Numbered from the stretch's first letter, positions 9,442 through 18,584 are shown. The stretch: 53,059 nt of DNA from Burkholderiaceae bacterium (GCA_019751915.1 JAIEMS010000017.1:1-53059), one strand, 5' to 3'. The notes: generated from the sequence alone by a model not told the origin. Translations and numbers: made by a program.

Positions 9442-9741
9442 AAAGTCTCCCTGTCGTTCACTAAGAAAGGTGCCGCCCTGACTGCACGGATGCGGCCCAC
9501 GAAACCCCAAATACTTCTCTAAAACCTGACTTCACTATGCGCCTGCCATAACCAAAAAGCAATGCCAGTCAGGGACTGTTTCCCCCTGATAAACCCCCGA
9601 TCTGTACGGCCTAAAAACAGCGCACAATGTTAGATTGGCCCGAACGCGGCCACCGCCTAAAATCCTCTCCTGCGCCCGGTACGCCCAGCGCTCGCCTCAC
9701 GCGCTGCCTTAGCGCCCCCTGTTTCTGATCGATCTGACACC
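9442..9741. promoter_or_regulatory. Divergent control region between hpf and purC
   Basis: No coding potential that I can support. It must hold promoters for hpf (minus) and purC (plus). A weak minus-strand pair TTGCTT, 17 bases, CATAGT lies near 9538-9566, and CACAAT near 9622-9627 is a possible plus-strand -10. A small inverted repeat CAGTC-AGG-GACTG is at 9566-9578. I looked for a sigma-54 site because of the hpf context and found no good GG-N10-GC match. Confidence 0.4.
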
Positions 9742-10662
9742 ATGACCCAGCCCAGCTCCTCTGCCCTGCACACTTCTACACTGACCTCGCTGGCGCTGCT
9801 GGCGCGCGGTAAGGTGCGCGACAACTACGCCGTGGGCGATGACCGCATCTTGATGGTCGCCAGCGACCGGCTGTCGGCCTTTGATGTCATCATGGGCGAA
9901 CCCATTCCCGGCAAGGGCGAGTTGCTCACGCAAATGGCGCTGTTTTGGTTTGACAAGCTGGGCCACATCTGCCCCAACCACTTGACCGGCGATGCCCCCG
10001 AGAGCGTGGTCACACCCGAAGAGGTGGCACAAGTGCGTGGCCGCTCCATGCTGGTGCAGCGCTTGCAACCGATTCCGGTCGAGGCGGTGGTGCGGGGCTA
10101 TTTGGCTGGCAGCGGCTGGAAGGAATACCAAGAGTCCCAAGCGGTGTGCGGTGTGCCACTGCCTGCGGGCCTGACCAACGCAGCCAAGCTGCCCCACACC
10201 ATCTACACCCCTGCGGCCAAGGCTGCGGTGGGCGACCACGACGAAAACATCACCTTCGAGCGCACGGTAGAGATGATCGGTCTGGATTTGGCCACGCGCA
10301 TCCGCGATTTGAGCATTGCCATCTACGAGGCCGCAGCGCAAATCGCCCTGAGCAAAGGGATGATCATTGCCGACACCAAGTTCGAGTTTGGCTTGGCCCC
10401 CGACGGTACGCTGGTACTGATGGACGAGGTGCTCACCCCCGATAGTTCGCGCTACTGGCCGGTCGAGGGCTACGAGGCTGCCTTGGCCGCCGGAGAAAAT
10501 CCACCCAGCTACGACAAGCAGTTTGTCCGCGATTGGTTAGAGCAAGCCCAAGTCGGCGGCAAGCCTTGGGATAAAACGCCGCCAGCGCCGCGTGTGCCCC
10601 AGGAAGTCATCGAGAAAACTGCCGCCAAATACCGCGAAGCGCTGCAACGGCTGACGGCCTGA
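9742..10662 (+). CDS. purC: Phosphoribosylaminoimidazole-succinocarboxamide synthase
   Basis: SAICAR synthetase of de novo purine synthesis, joining CAIR and aspartate with ATP. Recognised by [32 protein letters not shown] at the start, the central [26 protein letters not shown], and [13 protein letters not shown] toward the C-terminus. Length 306 is typical of the longer single-domain form. It ends at a strong bidirectional terminator shared with cnoX. purE and purK lie 1.1 kb downstream, separated by the oppositely oriented cnoX. Confidence 0.97.
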   Translation: MTQPSSSALHTSTLTSLALLARGKVRDNYAVGDDRILMVASDRLSAFDVIMGEPIPGKGELLTQMALFWFDKLGHICPNHLTGDAPESVVTPEEVAQVRGRSMLVQRLQPIPVEAVVRGYLAGSGWKEYQESQAVCGVPLPAGLTNAAKLPHTIYTPAAKAAVGDHDENITFERTVEMIGLDLATRIRDLSIAIYEAAAQIALSKGMIIADTKFEFGLAPDGTLVLMDEVLTPDSSRYWPVEGYEAALAAGENPPSYDKQFVRDWLEQAQVGGKPWDKTPPAPRVPQEVIEKTAAKYREALQRLTA

Positions 10663-10688
10663 GCGCTCTTCAAAGCATCTGCAAAAAC

Positions 10689-10711
10689 AAAAGGCCCCGA
10701 GGGGCCTTTTT
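10689..10711. terminator. Bidirectional terminator between purC and cnoX
   Basis: A perfect 10-bp inverted repeat AAAAGGCCCC/GGGGCCTTTT with two central bases gives T runs on both strands, 26 bases after the purC stop and 32 bases beyond the cnoX stop. Confidence 0.9.
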
Positions 10712-10742
10712 GCTGGCTGGCGCTGTGCGGCAAGTGGGCCGG

Positions 10743-11663
10743 TTAGCTCAATACCACCGAACTCAAGCGGCGACGGTACGTAGCAACCACCGGGTCTTGC
10801 GGTGGAATTTGGCCGTCTGCCACCTTGACCTTGGGCGGCTCAATGAGTTCCAGAATCGCCACACAGGTCTTGCGCGCGGTCTCGTCGTTCCACGTTTTGT
10901 CGCGCATCAAAATTTCAAGCAATTCGTCCATGGCATCTGTCCAGCGCTGCTGTGCCATCAGCCAGCGGGCGCGCGCAAAGCGGGCTTCAAAATCACGCTT
11001 GTTAGCGGTAATTTTTGCATCAAAATCGGCTTCAGCGCTTGCACCACTTGCATTAATAGCTACAAAATCAATAGCATCCATCCACGCCTTGAGCGCCGAC
11101 AAGCTGCGCGATGTACCGGCCTTGGCAATCACCGGGGCAAAGGCCACCTTGGCATCGTCTTCGTGGCCCAGTTGCAGCAGCAGCTTGACGTAATCAAAAC
11201 GCACCTCATCGTTGGCCGGATCAGCCGCCACAGCGTGCTGGAGCTTTTCGAGGGCGGTGTTGGTGTCGCCATCGGCCAGCGCTTCAAGGGCTTGCTCTTC
11301 TTCGGTTTGGGCCAGAGCTTCCTCGGCACTGGGCACATGTTTGTCCAAAAACTGGCGCACTTCGGCGGCAGGCAGCGCCCCGACGAAACCATCGACCGGC
11401 TGGCCTTGCTTGAACAGCACGCAAAACGGAATGCTGCGAACCCCAAACATTTGCGAAAGTTGTCCGGCAATTTGCGGCACTTTGTCGGCATCGAGTTTGC
11501 CGAGGCTAAAGCGCCCAGCGTATTCGGTTTCGACCTGTTCAAGCACCGGGCCAAGCTGCTTGCACGGGCCACACCATTCGGCCCAAATGTCCAACAACAC
11601 GGGCGCTTGCATCGAGGCGGCAATCACCTCGGTTTCAAAATTTTCTAGGGTGATTTCAGTCAT
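10743..11663 (-). CDS. cnoX: Thioredoxin-TPR co-chaperone, CnoX/YbbN family
   Basis: An N-terminal thioredoxin domain (about residues 1-110, [13 protein letters not shown] with Cys31 and Cys34) joined to TPR-like helices (about 115-300). The E. coli homologue is a holdase that hands clients to GroEL and protects them from over-oxidation. Here the CXXC pair is complete, whereas E. coli YbbN is known to lack the first Cys, so this one may be redox active. Length 306 is slightly above the family norm; residues about 196-214 come from a dispersed repeat. It is divergent from purE and convergent with purC. Confidence 0.9.
   Translation of the reverse strand: MTEITLENFETEVIAASMQAPVLLDIWAEWCGPCKQLGPVLEQVETEYAGRFSLGKLDADKVPQIAGQLSQMFGVRSIPFCVLFKQGQPVDGFVGALPAAEVRQFLDKHVPSAEEALAQTEEEQALEALADGDTNTALEKLQHAVAADPANDEVRFDYVKLLLQLGHEDDAKVAFAPVIAKAGTSRSLSALKAWMDAIDFVAINASGASAEADFDAKITANKRDFEARFARARWLMAQQRWTDAMDELLEILMRDKTWNDETARKTCVAILELIEPPKVKVADGQIPPQDPVVATYRRRLSSVVLS
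11022..11077 (+). repeat. Dispersed repeat copy inside cnoX
   Basis: The plus-strand sequence runs GGCTTCAGCGCTTG, a variable spacer, then TAGCTACAAAATCAATAGCA, a close match to the family. It is antisense to cnoX and in frame, encoding about [16 protein letters not shown] in the C-terminal helical region. Confidence 0.75.
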
Positions 11664-11737
11664 GGGGGGAAAACGTAAAATTGCGGGTTCACACTCTGCG
11701 GCAGGCGACCAACGTGGCGCACCGCTCTATACACACT

Positions 11738-12235
11738 ATGACACCCATCCAGATCGGTGTGGTCATGGGCTCCAGCAGCGACTGGGAGACCATGCAGCAC
11801 GCAGTAGAGATTCTCCAGCAATTCGGTATCGCCCACGAGGCCCGCGTGGTCTCGGCGCACCGTATGCCTGACGATATGTTTGCCTATGCCCAGGCCGCTG
11901 CCGGGCGGGGCCTCAAGGCGATCATTGCCGGTGCTGGGGGCGCTGCCCACCTGCCGGGCATGATCGCGGCCAAAACCACCGTGCCGGTGCTGGGGGTTCC
12001 TGTAGCCAGTCGCCACCTGCAAGGGGTCGATTCGCTGCACAGCATTGTGCAAATGCCCAAGGGGATTCCGGTCGCTACGTTTGCCATCGGTACCGCCGGT
12101 GCTGCCAACGCAGCGCTGTTTGCCGTAGCGTTGCTGGCCAGCGAGAACCCAGCGCTGCGCCTTCGGCTCGAAGCCTTTCGCGCCGCACAAACCGAAACCG
12201 CCCGCGCCATGACCCTGCCGCCATTCACTGCATGA
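11738..12235 (+). CDS. purE: 5-(carboxyamino)imidazole ribonucleotide mutase
   Basis: Class I PurE, converting N5-CAIR to CAIR in purine synthesis. Recognised by [13 protein letters not shown] near the start, VVSAHRMPD at about residues 40-48, and [12 protein letters not shown] with the phosphate-binding glycines. Start at 11738 (MTPIQIGV) is the conserved one; 19 upstream in-frame codons are not family-like. Length 165 is normal. Its stop overlaps the purK start by four bases (ATGA), indicating translational coupling. Confidence 0.97.
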   Translation: MTPIQIGVVMGSSSDWETMQHAVEILQQFGIAHEARVVSAHRMPDDMFAYAQAAAGRGLKAIIAGAGGAAHLPGMIAAKTTVPVLGVPVASRHLQGVDSLHSIVQMPKGIPVATFAIGTAGAANAALFAVALLASENPALRLRLEAFRAAQTETARAMTLPPFTA

Positions 12236-13401
12236 AGCCATTTTCTGAACCCCTTTTGCCCGGTGCCACGCTGGGCGTACTGGGCGGCGGCCAGCTCGGG
12301 CGCATGTTTGTGCATGCGGCGCAGGCGATGGGCTACTTCACCGCCGTGCTCGATGCCGACCCGACCAGCCCCGCCGGGCTGGTCAGCCACCACCACATCC
12401 AAACCGGCTACGAAGACCCCGAGGGATTGGCCCAGCTCGCAGCATTGAGCGATGCCGTCACCACCGAGTTCGAGAATGTGCCCGCAGTCTCGCTGGCAGC
12501 GCTGGCCGGACAATGCCCGGTAGCCCCAGCCGCTCGCGCTGTGGCGGTGGCACAAGACCGCGCCCAAGAAAAAGCCCATTTTGTCGGTTGCGGCGTGCCC
12601 TGTGCGCCCTACGCCGTGATCGAAACACCCGCGCAACTGGCGGCGGTAGCGGCTGACCTGCTGCCGGGCATCCTGAAAACGGCCCGCATGGGCTACGACG
12701 GCAAGGGCCAAGTGCGCGTGCAAACGGCGGCTGAATTGGCCCAAGCGTGGCAGTCACTGGGCCAAGTGCCCTGTGTGCTCGAAAAAATGCTGGCGCTGGC
12801 GCTGGAGTGCTCGGTGATCGTGGCGCGTGGTGCTGATGGGGCCATCGTCCACTTGCCGGTGCAGCGCAACCTGCACCGCGCCGGAATTTTGGCTGTGACC
12901 GAGGTTTATGACTCCAATGTGCCTCTGGCCGTTGCACAGCAAGCTATTGATGCTGCAAAATCAATAGCAAACGAATTGAATTATGTCGGTGTTTTGTGCG
13001 TCGAATTTTTCGTGCTGCAAGACGGTAGTTTGGTCGTCAACGAGATCGCTCCACGCCCGCACAACAGCGGCCACTACAGCCAAAACGCCTGTGACGTGTC
13101 GCAGTTTGAGTTGCAAGTGCGCACCCTTGCCGGTTTGCCACTGACGCAGCCACGCCAGCACAGCGCCGCCGTGATGCTCAACCTGCTGGGCGATTTGTGG
13201 TTTGCCCACGGCGAGACGGCGCAAACGCCGCCTTGGGCTGCGGTGCTGGCCCTGCCCGGCACGCACCTGCATTTGTATGGCAAAACCGTAGCCAAGCACG
13301 GGCGCAAGATGGGCCACCTGAACATCACTGCGCCCAGCCCCGAAGCCGCCCGCGCCTGCGCCCTGCAAGCGGCAGCCCTGTTGGGCATTGCGCCTTTTTG
13401 A
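12232..13401 (+). CDS. purK: 5-(carboxyamino)imidazole ribonucleotide synthase
   Basis: ATP-grasp enzyme making N5-CAIR from AIR, bicarbonate and ATP, the substrate of the adjacent PurE. The N-terminus has [21 protein letters not shown]-grasp elements include [12 protein letters not shown] and [24 protein letters not shown]. Length 389 is normal. Residues about 230-247 ([19 protein letters not shown]) are encoded by DNA resembling a degenerate dispersed repeat, though this stretch also fits ordinary PurK sequence. It is followed 12 bases later by the Sua5 gene. Confidence 0.97.
   Translation: MKPFSEPLLPGATLGVLGGGQLGRMFVHAAQAMGYFTAVLDADPTSPAGLVSHHHIQTGYEDPEGLAQLAALSDAVTTEFENVPAVSLAALAGQCPVAPAARAVAVAQDRAQEKAHFVGCGVPCAPYAVIETPAQLAAVAADLLPGILKTARMGYDGKGQVRVQTAAELAQAWQSLGQVPCVLEKMLALALECSVIVARGADGAIVHLPVQRNLHRAGILAVTEVYDSNVPLAVAQQAIDAAKSIANELNYVGVLCVEFFVLQDGSLVVNEIAPRPHNSGHYSQNACDVSQFELQVRTLAGLPLTQPRQHSAAVMLNLLGDLWFAHGETAQTPPWAAVLALPGTHLHLYGKTVAKHGRKMGHLNITAPSPEAARACALQAAALLGIAPF
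12920..12970 (+). repeat. Possible degenerate dispersed repeat inside purK
   Basis: GCCTCTGGCCGTTGCACAGC then AAGCTATTGATGCTGCAAAATCAATAGCAA aligns partly with the family and is AT-rich against its surroundings. The protein segment is plausible native PurK, so this is the weakest copy. Confidence 0.4.
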
Positions 13402-13413
13402 ACGGCAACACCG

Positions 13414-14430
13414 ATGATTTTGGACGGCTCCCGGCCCGACTCCATTACCGCTGCGGCCCGCACCCTGCGCGCTGGCGGCTTGCTCGGCTTGCCCACCGAG
13501 ACCGTCTATGGCTTGGCTGCCAACGCCCAAAGCGACGGGGCCGTGGCACAAATTTTTGCCGCCAAAGGCCGCCCGAGTGACCACCCTTTGATCGTGCACG
13601 TGGCCGATGCCTCGGCCATTGCCCACTTTGCCAGCGCGGTACCGGCGTTTGCACAGGCGCTGGTCGATGCCTTCTGGCCCGGCCCCCTGACGTTGATTTT
13701 GCCGCGCCGCCCCGGTGTTGCCAGCGCTGCCACGGGCGGCCAAGACAGCGTAGGTCTGCGCTGCCCGGCCCACCCGGTAGCCCATGCCTTGCTGCGCGCC
13801 TGTGCTGCGCAGGGCGACGATGCCACACTCGGTGGCCCTGCGGTGTGGGGCGTGGCGGCCCCCAGCGCCAACCGCTTTGGCCGCGTCAGCCCGACCACAG
13901 CGCAGCATGTGCAAACCGAACTGGGCAACGACTTGCTGGTGCTGGACGGCGGGCCGTGTGCGGTCGGCATCGAATCGACCATCGTGGACTGCACGCGCGG
14001 CGTGCCGGTGCTGCTGCGCCCCGGTGCCATCAGCCGCGCCCAAATCACCGCTGTGATGGCCGCTTACGGTCTGCATTTGCTCTCAAAAGAGGAGCTTCCA
14101 GAGCACACCCCACGCGCATCAGGCACCCTTTTGACCCATTACGCACCCAACGCCAAGGTACGGCTCATGGATGCCAAAGCCCTGCAAGCGGGCCTTGAAG
14201 TGCTCGGCCCCAATGCAGCGCACTTGGCCGTTTATGCCCGCACACCGCTGCGCGCGGCCAGCGTGCTGGTGCGCCGCATGCCCGACGATGCCAGCGCCAC
14301 GGCGGCGGAGCTTTTTGCCACCCTGCGTGCTTTTGACGATGCCGGTGCCCAGCTCATTTGGATCGAAACCCCGCCCAACACCCCCGACTGGGAAGGCGTG
14401 CGCGACCGACTGCAACGCGCAGCGGCATGA
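13414..14430 (+). CDS. tsaC: L-threonylcarbamoyladenylate synthase (Sua5/YwlC/TsaC)
   Basis: Makes threonylcarbamoyl-AMP from threonine, bicarbonate and ATP for the t6A37 tRNA modification. The YrdC domain covers about residues 1-205 (LRAGGLLGLPTETVYGLAANA; PLIVHVAD; AAPSANRFGRVSPTTAQHV). The extra C-terminal Sua5 domain (about 215-338) marks it as the long Sua5/YwlC form, consistent with the 338-residue length. It follows purK closely and probably shares its transcript. Another t6A component, tsaB, is at 17.8 kb in this window. Confidence 0.94.
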   Translation: MILDGSRPDSITAAARTLRAGGLLGLPTETVYGLAANAQSDGAVAQIFAAKGRPSDHPLIVHVADASAIAHFASAVPAFAQALVDAFWPGPLTLILPRRPGVASAATGGQDSVGLRCPAHPVAHALLRACAAQGDDATLGGPAVWGVAAPSANRFGRVSPTTAQHVQTELGNDLLVLDGGPCAVGIESTIVDCTRGVPVLLRPGAISRAQITAVMAAYGLHLLSKEELPEHTPRASGTLLTHYAPNAKVRLMDAKALQAGLEVLGPNAAHLAVYARTPLRAASVLVRRMPDDASATAAELFATLRAFDDAGAQLIWIETPPNTPDWEGVRDRLQRAAA

Positions 14431-14483
14431 AGCGGCTCGTTAAACTCACCATCCACCCCCCTACACCTACCGGAGAACACACT

Positions 14484-15428
14484 ATGGCAGCAAATTGGAT
14501 GCGCCGCACCGCCTTGGTCGCCGCATGTGCGTCGGTCACGCTGCTGGCGGCCTGCGGTTCTAGCACCACCGCATCGGCCCTCAAGCCCGATCACCTGATT
14601 TCTTTTGGCGACAGCTACAGCTACGTTGGCAACCAACGCTACAGCGTCAACAACGCCAGCATCAACAACTGGACGCTGCAACTGCTCGACCATTACAAGA
14701 GCGCAGGCAACGCCAGCGGCGGCTTGGTCAGCTACGCCGAAGGCAATGTGCGCCTGAGCGCCCACCCCGATGCAGCCGGGGTAGCCACCAGCACCACCGT
14801 CAGCGAACAAATTGACCGCTTCCTCGCCAAGCAAACGCCCGCTGCCAACGACATCATTTTGATCAACGGCGGCATCAGCGACCTGCTGGTGGGCATGGCC
14901 GCAGTGCGCGCTGGCACCCTGACACCGGCGCAGTTTGTGACCGATGCGCACCAAAACGGCCAAAAATTGGCAGAACTGGTACGCAAGCTGGTAACGGCAG
15001 GCGCACCCCATGTCGTGGTTGCAGGCACCTACAACCTCGGCAAAACGCCTTGGGCCAAAACCATCGGCCAAGAAACCCTGTTGAGCGATGCCAGCAGCCG
15101 TTTTAACGAAGGCCTGCTGGTAGCAATCAACGACTTGGGCAAGAACGTGCTCTATCTGGATGCGGCGTATTACGTCAATCTATACACCTCCACGCCGTCG
15201 TCGTTCTCGTTTGACAACGCCACCACGCCCATTTGCACCTCTGTGGATGCGGGCAACGGCATTGGCGTTGGCACTGGGCAAATTAACTCGGCGCTGTGCA
15301 CACAAAACACCCTGCTGGCCGGTGCCGCAGTCGATAAATACGTTTTTGCCGACTCGGTTTACATGACACCCTCAGCCCACCGCCAACTGGGCACTTACGC
15401 CTACGACAAACTGCGCGTGCGTTGGTAA
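14484..15428 (+). CDS. SGNH/GDSL-hydrolase-like lipoprotein, catalytic motifs altered
   Basis: An N-terminal signal peptide with lipobox LLAAC (Cys about 24) predicts a membrane-anchored lipoprotein. Block I is present as LISFGDSYSYVG with the nucleophile Ser about 44, giving a GDSY variant. Block III, usually GxND, reads GGISD, and block V, usually DxxHPT, reads DSVYMTPSAH: by my alignment the Asn and catalytic His are replaced by Ser and Tyr. The start at 14484 has CGGAG eight bases upstream; an ATG at 14427 overlapping the tsaC stop would put 19 residues before the signal peptide. Family is fairly sure; enzymatic activity is doubtful. Confidence 0.75.
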   Translation: MAANWMRRTALVAACASVTLLAACGSSTTASALKPDHLISFGDSYSYVGNQRYSVNNASINNWTLQLLDHYKSAGNASGGLVSYAEGNVRLSAHPDAAGVATSTTVSEQIDRFLAKQTPAANDIILINGGISDLLVGMAAVRAGTLTPAQFVTDAHQNGQKLAELVRKLVTAGAPHVVVAGTYNLGKTPWAKTIGQETLLSDASSRFNEGLLVAINDLGKNVLYLDAAYYVNLYTSTPSSFSFDNATTPICTSVDAGNGIGVGTGQINSALCTQNTLLAGAAVDKYVFADSVYMTPSAHRQLGTYAYDKLRVRW

Positions 15429-15443
15429 GGCGCTGGTAAATCT

Positions 15444-15968
15444 CTAGTTGGGCTGGGGACGGCCCAACTCGGGGGCCAGCCTTGCAGAGCGCAAAATAAC
15501 CAGTGCCCGCGCAAGAAATACCCCGCTAAAAAACCCATAGCAAAAACCCACCCAACCGACAAAAGCTATTTCACTGGCAATGGGGAGTTGCCGAGCCAAG
15601 GTGATACCGACAGCGTATTTCGTAAAAAAGATAGCCATCATCAAGGCCATGGGGAGCCAACTTCCCGGAACGAAAAACGACTGGGTTTCAGTAGAAAAGG
15701 TCACGCCCTTTGGCGCAGGGCGCTTTGCGATCACTCCCACAGCGATGGCAACACCCAGAATCCAAAAAACAAGGCCGATTGGATTGGCACCAAAAGCCGA
15801 AAACACACCGTAAAAAGACAGCACGACCATCGCCGCAGGGAGTAGGGAAACCTTGCTGTAACCCAGCGTTCTATTCTTGCTCTGGACATAGCCCAGCGCC
15901 AGCAGGACGAAAAATAGCAAAAACACCCAAGGCGGTGTGCGGGTCAAAATTTGGATCAACAAGGGCAA
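15444..15968 (-). CDS. Small integral membrane protein, function unknown (DUF6622-like)
   Basis: A 174-residue protein with about five hydrophobic segments: residues about 10-28 (TPPWVFLLFFVLLALGYV), 42-60, 64-82, about 103-122 and about 132-155. The opening LIQILTRTPPWVF resembles a family I recall as DUF6622, which I cannot verify. There is no catalytic motif. Base composition is noticeably less GC-rich than its neighbours, so it may be a later arrival. It is convergent with the GDSL-like gene, with 15 bases between stops. Confidence 0.7.
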   Translation of the reverse strand: MPLLIQILTRTPPWVFLLFFVLLALGYVQSKNRTLGYSKVSLLPAAMVVLSFYGVFSAFGANPIGLVFWILGVAIAVGVIAKRPAPKGVTFSTETQSFFVPGSWLPMALMMAIFFTKYAVGITLARQLPIASEIAFVGWVGFCYGFFSGVFLARALVILRSARLAPELGRPQPN

Positions 15969-16019
15969 CTCCTCGACTCAATTTGTAAGATGAGCTTATG
16001 GGGCGGCAGGTATTGCGGT

Positions 16020-16277
16020 TTATTTTTTATACCGCAGCTTCATCGCCAAAATCGCCCCGGCCAGCGCCAGCGTGACGGTGTTGGCCGCCACAATCGGCCA
16101 CGCCTTCAGCAACACGCCATAAACCAACCACAGCGCAACCCCCACGGTAAATACGCTGTACATCCCCAAAGAGATGCCCGAGACATCGCGGGTACGAAAC
16201 GTGTGCAGCGCCTGCGGCACAAAACTGCACGTGGTCAGGCTGGCGGCCAGATAACCGACCCAATCAGAAATTTGCAT
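16020..16277 (-). CDS. SemiSWEET-type sugar transporter
   Basis: An 85-residue, three-helix protein of the MtN3/PQ-loop superfamily, which works as a dimer to pass small sugars across the membrane. The SemiSWEET pattern is clear: GYLAASLTTCSFVPQALHTFRTRDVSGISLGMYSVF contains the PQ-loop Pro-Gln and the RDVSGIS signature, followed by LWLVYGVLLKAWPIVAANTV. Start at 16277 (MQISDWVG) fits the family; the frame is open far upstream inside dacB but in the wrong frame for that gene. It begins 11 bases after the dacB stop, so the two are probably co-transcribed. The substrate is unknown. Confidence 0.88.
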   Translation of the reverse strand: MQISDWVGYLAASLTTCSFVPQALHTFRTRDVSGISLGMYSVFTVGVALWLVYGVLLKAWPIVAANTVTLALAGAILAMKLRYKK

Positions 16278-16288
16278 ATTCACCTCGC

Positions 16289-17758
16289 CTATGGAGAGCG
16301 CAGCGGTTGGTCGCGGGCGGCCCAGTCGATCAGGGCATCGAATGCCGGGCGCGCCGCTGCTGCTGCGTTGGGGTGGTTGAGCATAGCCACGAGCACGTAG
16401 CGCTGGCCGCTGGCGGCGTGGACGTAGCCCGCCACCGCAGCAACATCGCGCAAACTGCCGGTTTTCAGATGGGCGCTGCCCAGTGCCCGGCTCTGGCTGC
16501 GCCGCAGCGTGCCATCGACCCCGGCAATCGGCAACGACGACAACAACTCCGGCATCACCGGCGAGACCCAAGCGGCCTGCAACATCCGCCCCAAGGCCTG
16601 CGCGCTGATGCGGGCCTCACGGCTCAGGCCTGCGCCGTTGTCGGTCACGGGCAAATCTGCATCGCCAAAACGGCTACGCCACCATTGGCGCAGCACCTCG
16701 CGCGCACCCTCGGGCGTAGCAATGCCATTTTTTTGTCCAGCCAACGTCAAAAAAAGCTGCTGCGCCATCACGTTGTTGCTGTATTTGTTGATATCGCGCA
16801 CCACCTCGGCCAGTGGTGGCGAACTGGCGCTAAAGGCAGGCTTAAGCGCCGCTGGCACCTTGCCCTCGCGCACGGTGCCTGTGAGTTTTCCGCCCCCTTC
16901 GCGCCACATCCCTTCGATGGCACGGGCAGCATAAGCACCCGGATCGGCGTAAGCCACAGCCCAATGGCGCTCGCCACAACTGGCCGGGTAAACGCCCAAA
17001 AAACCCAACCGCGCCGGATCAGCCAGCCCTGCGCGCAGGCCCGCACGCCAATCGCCACAAGCCGCCCCCGGTGCGGCCAATGGCACGCTGGCCTGCATGT
17101 GCACACCGGCCAGCGGCGGGTCAAACTGCACCCGCGCCACCCCGGCGGCAACATCGGGCGTAAAACCCATTGCCACGGCTTTAAAGTTCAGCAGCAACGC
17201 ATCGGGGGCGACGTTGTAGGGGCGCAGCGGCTCGCCATCAAACTGCGCCGGGTCGTGGGCAGGCAAGGCAAAAGCCGAGCGGTCGAGCACGATATCGCCA
17301 ACGATGGTTTGCACCCCCTGCCCCTGCAAGCGCCGCAACAGCAACCACAGGCGCTCCAACACCAGCTTGGGGTCGCCTTGCCCCCGGATATACACATTGC
17401 CGTGCAAACTACCGCCCTGCACCACACCATCGACATACACCGGCGTGTTCCAGACATACGCTGGCCCGAGCAGATCTAACCCGGCAAAGGTCGTCACCAA
17501 CTTCATCACCGAAGCCGGATTCATGGGCACCTGTGCGCGGTGCGACAGCCGCGCCGGTGCCGTGCCTTGGGCATCGACCACCAGCACCGACAGCGCCTCG
17601 CGTGGCACCTGCGCGCGCAGCAGCGCGGCCTCGACCTCGGGTGGCAATGGGCCAGAGCGGTCTGCCTGCGCTGGCGCAGCACCTGCTACAACAGCAAGGC
17701 TCAACAACAAGACACCGCACACCCACCGACGACTGAACAAAAAAGACAAAGACAACAT
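16289..17758 (-). CDS. dacB: D-alanyl-D-alanine carboxypeptidase/endopeptidase (PBP4, peptidase S13)
   Basis: Periplasmic penicillin-binding protein that trims or cleaves peptidoglycan cross-links. The signal peptide spans about residues 1-32, ending AGAAPAQA. Catalytic motifs are complete: SVMK (Ser83-Lys86), SNN (in NKYSNNVMAQ) and KTG (in AHLKTGSLRDVA). Length 489 fits PBP4. Start at 17758 (MLSLSFLFSRR) gives a proper signal peptide; the frame extends about 150 codons upstream through the divergent tsaB region and is not family-like. It is divergent from tsaB, with 79 bases between starts. Confidence 0.94.
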   Translation of the reverse strand: MLSLSFLFSRRWVCGVLLLSLAVVAGAAPAQADRSGPLPPEVEAALLRAQVPREALSVLVVDAQGTAPARLSHRAQVPMNPASVMKLVTTFAGLDLLGPAYVWNTPVYVDGVVQGGSLHGNVYIRGQGDPKLVLERLWLLLRRLQGQGVQTIVGDIVLDRSAFALPAHDPAQFDGEPLRPYNVAPDALLLNFKAVAMGFTPDVAAGVARVQFDPPLAGVHMQASVPLAAPGAACGDWRAGLRAGLADPARLGFLGVYPASCGERHWAVAYADPGAYAARAIEGMWREGGGKLTGTVREGKVPAALKPAFSASSPPLAEVVRDINKYSNNVMAQQLFLTLAGQKNGIATPEGAREVLRQWWRSRFGDADLPVTDNGAGLSREARISAQALGRMLQAAWVSPVMPELLSSLPIAGVDGTLRRSQSRALGSAHLKTGSLRDVAAVAGYVHAASGQRYVLVAMLNHPNAAAAARPAFDALIDWAARDQPLRSP

Positions 17759-17837
17759 ACAAGCCAGTGTAGAGGCGCTGCGCCAACGCGCCCGCGATAA
17801 TGCCCGGCCACAGACCCGCCCGAGATTTGTCCGCACC

Positions 17838-18584
17838 ATGCACCTGCTTGCCTTTGACACCAGCACCGATACCCTCTCCATCGCGGTGGCGCGCAGCGAC
17901 ACCGACACCCTCTGGACGCACAGCGGCCCCGGTGGGGCACACGCCTCGGCCACGCTGATTCCGACCGTGCTGCGCCTGCTGGCCGAGGCTGAACTCGATT
18001 TTTCCCAACTCGAGGCTATTGCCTTTGGCCGTGGGCCGGGTTCGTTTACCGGGCTGCGAACGGCCTGTGCCGTAGCCCAAGGGCTGGCCTTTGGTGCCGA
18101 TGGCGGACGCGGCATTCCGGTCTTGCCCATCGACACGCTGGCCGCCGTGGCTGAAGAAGCCCGCCACCAGCACGGTTGCACCCAAGTGGTTGCTGCGCTG
18201 GATGCGCGCATGGACGAGGTCTATAGCACCCGCTACCAATGGCAAGACGGCGCTTGGCACGGCGATGGCGACTTTGCCCTGTGCGCGCCCGAGGCGGTGC
18301 AAGTACCCACCGGCTGGGCTGTAGTTGGCAATGCCCACACCATCTACGGGCAGCGGCTGGCACCGGAGGCACTGCACCTGCCCGCCCTGCCCACTGCCGC
18401 CGCTTTGCTGCGTTTAGCCCCCAGCCTGATCGCTGCGGGTGGCGCGATACCAGCATCCCAAGCACTGCCACGCTACATCCGCGACAAAGTGGCCAAAACC
18501 ACCGCAGAACGTGCAGCCGAACGGGCCAGCGCCCAAGGTGCCACCACCACCCCCTTGCCCAAAGCGGACGGCCCGCAACCATGA
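17838..18584 (+). CDS. tsaB: tRNA threonylcarbamoyladenosine modification protein TsaB
   Basis: Partner of TsaD and TsaE in transferring threonylcarbamoyl to A37 of ANN-decoding tRNAs. The N-terminus LLAFDTSTDTLSIAV and the core EAIAFGRGPGSFTGLRTACAVAQGLAFG are diagnostic. Start at 17838 (MHLLAFDTS). Length 248 is normal, with a basic and Ala-rich tail. Its stop overlaps the rimI start by four bases. The tsaB-rimI pair is conserved in many proteobacteria. Confidence 0.96.
   Translation: MHLLAFDTSTDTLSIAVARSDTDTLWTHSGPGGAHASATLIPTVLRLLAEAELDFSQLEAIAFGRGPGSFTGLRTACAVAQGLAFGADGGRGIPVLPIDTLAAVAEEARHQHGCTQVVAALDARMDEVYSTRYQWQDGAWHGDGDFALCAPEAVQVPTGWAVVGNAHTIYGQRLAPEALHLPALPTAAALLRLAPSLIAAGGAIPASQALPRYIRDKVAKTTAERAAERASAQGATTTPLPKADGPQP

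Noticed and set aside
9541-9600. Possible sigma-54 promoter before hpf
   Set aside because: The closest sequence (TGGCATTGCTTTTTGG on the minus strand) lacks the GC of the -12 element at the required spacing.
10710-11648. A 312-codon plus-strand frame opposite cnoX
   Set aside because: It lies fully opposite a well-identified gene and has antisense-type composition with no family features.
12961-14076. A 371-codon minus-strand frame across purK and tsaC
   Set aside because: It spans two confident genes and their junction; Gly/Ala/Gln/His-rich antisense composition.
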